NCBI GenBank assembly: GCA_028287225.1
Contig: JAQBPZ010000014.1
Coordinates: forward strand, 1-15,412
Direction: 5' to 3'
Source: Gemmatimonadota bacterium
Lineage (GTDB): Bacteria > Gemmatimonadota > Gemmatimonadetes > Gemmatimonadales > Gemmatimonadaceae
Length of the DNA: 15,412 bases
Shown here: positions 13,672 through 15,412 of the stretch, piece after piece
Numbering within the stretch: position 1 is the first letter of the stretch
Layout of the letters: each line of letters opens with the position of its first letter
Notes under the pieces: generated by a model
What the model saw: the letters and a program-made list of their open reading frames with translations, nothing else
Told to the model about the DNA's origin: nothing
The model's database searches: none
Program-made: the position numbers and the translations under genes

Positions 13672-14403
13672 CTACCCGGCCCCTTCCCCCAGGTACGCCG
13701 CGCGCACCTTCGGATCGGCGCGGACCGTGGCGGCCGGCCCTTCCAGCTCGATCCGGCCGTGCTCGATCACGTAGGCGTAGTCGGCGACGTCGAGCGCGCG
13801 ATACGCGAGCTGCTCCACGAGCAGCATCGTGAGGCCGCGGCCCTTGAGGTCGGCGAGGCGGCGAAACACCTCGTCGATGACGATCGGCGCGAGGCCCATG
13901 GAGGGCTCGTCGAGCAGGACGAGCCGCGGCTTCAGCATGAGGGCGCGGCCGATGGCGAGCATCTGCTGCTCGCCACCGGACATCGTGCCGGCGAGCTGCG
14001 TGCGTCGCTCTCCCAGCCGGGGAAACATGTCGTACATCAGGCGGACGTCGGCCTCGATGGCCGCCCGCCCCTCCCCGCGCCGCGTGAAGGCGCCCAGGTG
14101 CAGGTTGTCCTCCACGCTCTGGTCGGGGAACACGTGGCGCCCCTCCGGCACGTGGGCCACGCCGAGGCGCGCGATCTCGTGGGCGGGCCGGCCGACGATG
14201 GAGCTGCCGTTGAAGACGATGGTGCCCGACGTCGGCCGCAGGAGTCCCGACACGGTGCGCAGCGTCGTGGTCTTGCCGGCGCCGTTGGAGCCGATCACGC
14301 ACACCACCTTGCCCTCGGGCACGCTCAGCGACACGCCGGTGAGCGCGCGGATGGCCCCGTAGTGCACCACCAGGTCACGAACCTCCAGCATCGCCTCAGG
14401 CAT
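13672..14403 (-). CDS. livF: branched-chain amino-acid ABC transporter ATPase LivF
   Basis: 243-residue ABC ATPase of high-affinity branched-chain amino-acid (or amide/urea) importers. Walker A is GSNGAGKT (38-45), the Q-loop region is AHVPEGRHVFPDQSVEDNL (83-101, the hallmark LivF 'VPEGRxxFP'), the signature is SGGEQQ (142-147) and Walker B is LVLLDEPSMGLAP (161-173). ATG 14403 overlaps the livG stop by 8 bp, so the two ATPases are coupled and probably work as a heterodimer. An internal ATG (residue 5) is an alternative start. The substrate cannot be decided without the binding protein; UrtE is related but less likely by motif. Confidence 0.95.
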   Translation of the reverse strand: MPEAMLEVRDLVVHYGAIRALTGVSLSVPEGKVVCVIGSNGAGKTTTLRTVSGLLRPTSGTIVFNGSSIVGRPAHEIARLGVAHVPEGRHVFPDQSVEDNLHLGAFTRRGEGRAAIEADVRLMYDMFPRLGERRTQLAGTMSGGEQQMLAIGRALMLKPRLVLLDEPSMGLAPIVIDEVFRRLADLKGRGLTMLLVEQLAYRALDVADYAYVIEHGRIELEGPAATVRADPKVRAAYLGEGAG

Positions 14404-15412
14404 GGACCGCCGCGCCGGCCGGCCGCTCGTCGTCGCCCGTGGTACCGAGGTACGCGCGAATCACCCGCTCGTCGCGCTGCACCTCCTTCGGGGTGCCCTC
14501 GGCGATCTGCTGCCCGAAGTCGAGCACGGTCACGCGGTCCGAGATGGCCATGACGAAGTCCATGTGGTGCTCGATGAGCAGGACGGCGACGCCCGCGTCG
14601 CGGATCAGGGCGACGGTGTCGCGCAGCGCATCGATCTCGCCGGAGGTGAGGCCGGCGGCCGGCTCGTCGAGCAGGAGGAGGCGCGGGTCCTGCGCGAGCG
14701 CGCGGGCGATCTCGAGGCGGCGCTGCTGGCCGTAGGCGATGGAGTCGGCGCGATCGTCGGCGAGCGGCTCCAGCCCCACGAGACGCAGCAGCGCGCGGCC
14801 GCGGGCGATGGCGTCGCGCTCCTCGCGGCGCGCGGCCGGCGTGCGGACCATGGCGCCGAACAGTCCCGAGTGGAAGGTGTGGTGCAGCCCCACGAGGACG
14901 TTCTCGAGCAGCGTCATCTCGCCGAACAGCGCGGGGTTCTGGAAGGTGCGGGCGATGCCGGCGGCAGAGACGTCGTTCGGCTTGGCGCGATCGAGGATGC
15001 GGCCCGCGAAGCGGATGTGCCCCGCGGTGGGGCGATAGACGCCGGAGAGCAGGTTGACCGTGGTGCTCTTGCCCGATCCGTTGGGGCCGATGAGGGCCCG
15101 CACTTCCCCGCGCCGGATCGTGAGCGTGAGCGCATTGACCGCCACGAGGCCGCCGAAGGCGATGGTGAGCGCCTCCGTCGCCAGCAGCGGCGCGTCGCCC
15201 TCCTGCGTCGGCGGCGTGGTGATGGCGTCGCTCGTCGGGAGACGTGGCGCCTCCGCCGCGCGGGTGGACTCGGCCGTGACCGACGGCGGAGGCGCGGGCG
15301 CTCGGCGCCGTGCGATGGCCGCGGTGCCGAGCCGGCCGAGGCTCACGAGGCCGCCGGGCAGGAGGTACAGCGTGGCCAGCAGGAGCACGCCGAAGACGAG
15401 GAGCTGGTAGTC
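14396..15412 (-). CDS. livG: LivM-LivG fusion: permease C-terminus joined to ABC ATPase (5'-truncated)
   Basis: 338 visible residues, open to the window edge with no stop. The first 25 or so (DYQLLVFGVLLLATLYLLPG then GLVSLGRL) form a final transmembrane helix and 'PGG' tail like those ending LivM permeases. A Pro/Ala/Thr-rich linker of about 45 residues follows, then a complete LivG ATPase: Walker A GPNGSGKST (109-117), ARTFQNPALFGEMTLLENV, signature YGQQRRLE (about 227-234) and Walker B LLLLDEPAAGLTSGE. The ATPase ends with the typical EGTPKEVQRDERVIRAYLG. The simplest reading is one polypeptide combining permease and ATPase. A LivG starting at an internal GTG such as 15388, in-frame with a separate LivM end, is excluded unless a stop lies beyond the edge. 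It overlaps livF by 8 bp. Confidence 0.88.
   Translation of the reverse strand, partial: DYQLLVFGVLLLATLYLLPGGLVSLGRLGTAAIARRRAPAPPPSVTAESTRAAEAPRLPTSDAITTPPTQEGDAPLLATEALTIAFGGLVAVNALTLTIRRGEVRALIGPNGSGKSTTVNLLSGVYRPTAGHIRFAGRILDRAKPNDVSAAGIARTFQNPALFGEMTLLENVLVGLHHTFHSGLFGAMVRTPAARREERDAIARGRALLRLVGLEPLADDRADSIAYGQQRRLEIARALAQDPRLLLLDEPAAGLTSGEIDALRDTVALIRDAGVAVLLIEHHMDFVMAISDRVTVLDFGQQIAEGTPKEVQRDERVIRAYLGTTGDDERPAGAAVHA

Overview
The window is uniformly very GC-rich and almost entirely coding. It has 16 protein genes, two of them cut by the window edges; the largest gap is 273 bp (8730-9002). I see no rRNA, tRNA, CRISPR array, transposase or phage gene. Gene content, short tandem ATGA-type overlaps, scarce Shine-Dalgarno sites and a 'PERSEGS'-type palindromic repeat suggest a free-living soil- or sediment-type bacterium. 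Gemmatimonadota is my best guess, with moderate confidence; the phylum cannot be proven from the window.

Region 1 (1-3930, plus strand) is a tightly packed biosynthetic-looking operon. It holds an FAD-dependent oxidoreductase (5' end missing), a flavin reductase, a SAM methyltransferase, an SRPBCC (aromatase/cyclase-like) protein and a FabF-type ketoacyl synthase with an intact Cys-His-His set. No acyl carrier protein or type III polyketide synthase is visible, but the start of the operon lies outside the window. The set fits a small lipid or aromatic polyketide tailoring pathway, for example phenolic lipids or quinones.

Region 2 (4034-4774, plus) is a stand-alone aquaporin whose selectivity filter looks like that of plant tonoplast intrinsic proteins. 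It converges on region 3.

Region 3 (4859-8729, minus) reads hemC, hemB, an aldo/keto reductase and inorganic pyrophosphatase (ppa). The last two overlap by one base. A palindromic dispersed repeat sits between hemB and the reductase gene.

Region 4 (9003-9800, plus) is a lipoprotein gene with a duplicated beta-rich domain. It is divergent from hemC and overlaps the end of cobA/hemD tail-to-tail by 16 bp.

Region 5 (9785-13616, minus) is a translationally coupled operon: ccmA, ccmB, ccmC, a 48-residue CcmD-like protein, then a fused uroporphyrinogen-III methyltransferase/synthase. It joins heme export for cytochrome c maturation with the uroporphyrinogen-III branch point. HemB, HemC and HemD together take 5-aminolevulinate to uroporphyrinogen III, and the CobA half starts the siroheme/cobalamin branch.

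Region 6 (13672-15412, minus) is the ATPase end of a branched-chain amino-acid (Liv-type) ABC importer: livF preceded by what looks like a LivM-LivG permease-ATPase fusion cut by the window edge.

Three first-in-operon genes (hemC, the lipoprotein gene, ccmA) have a TAGCTT or TATCTT -10-like hexamer exactly 6 nt before the start codon and no ribosome-binding site, which suggests leaderless transcripts.
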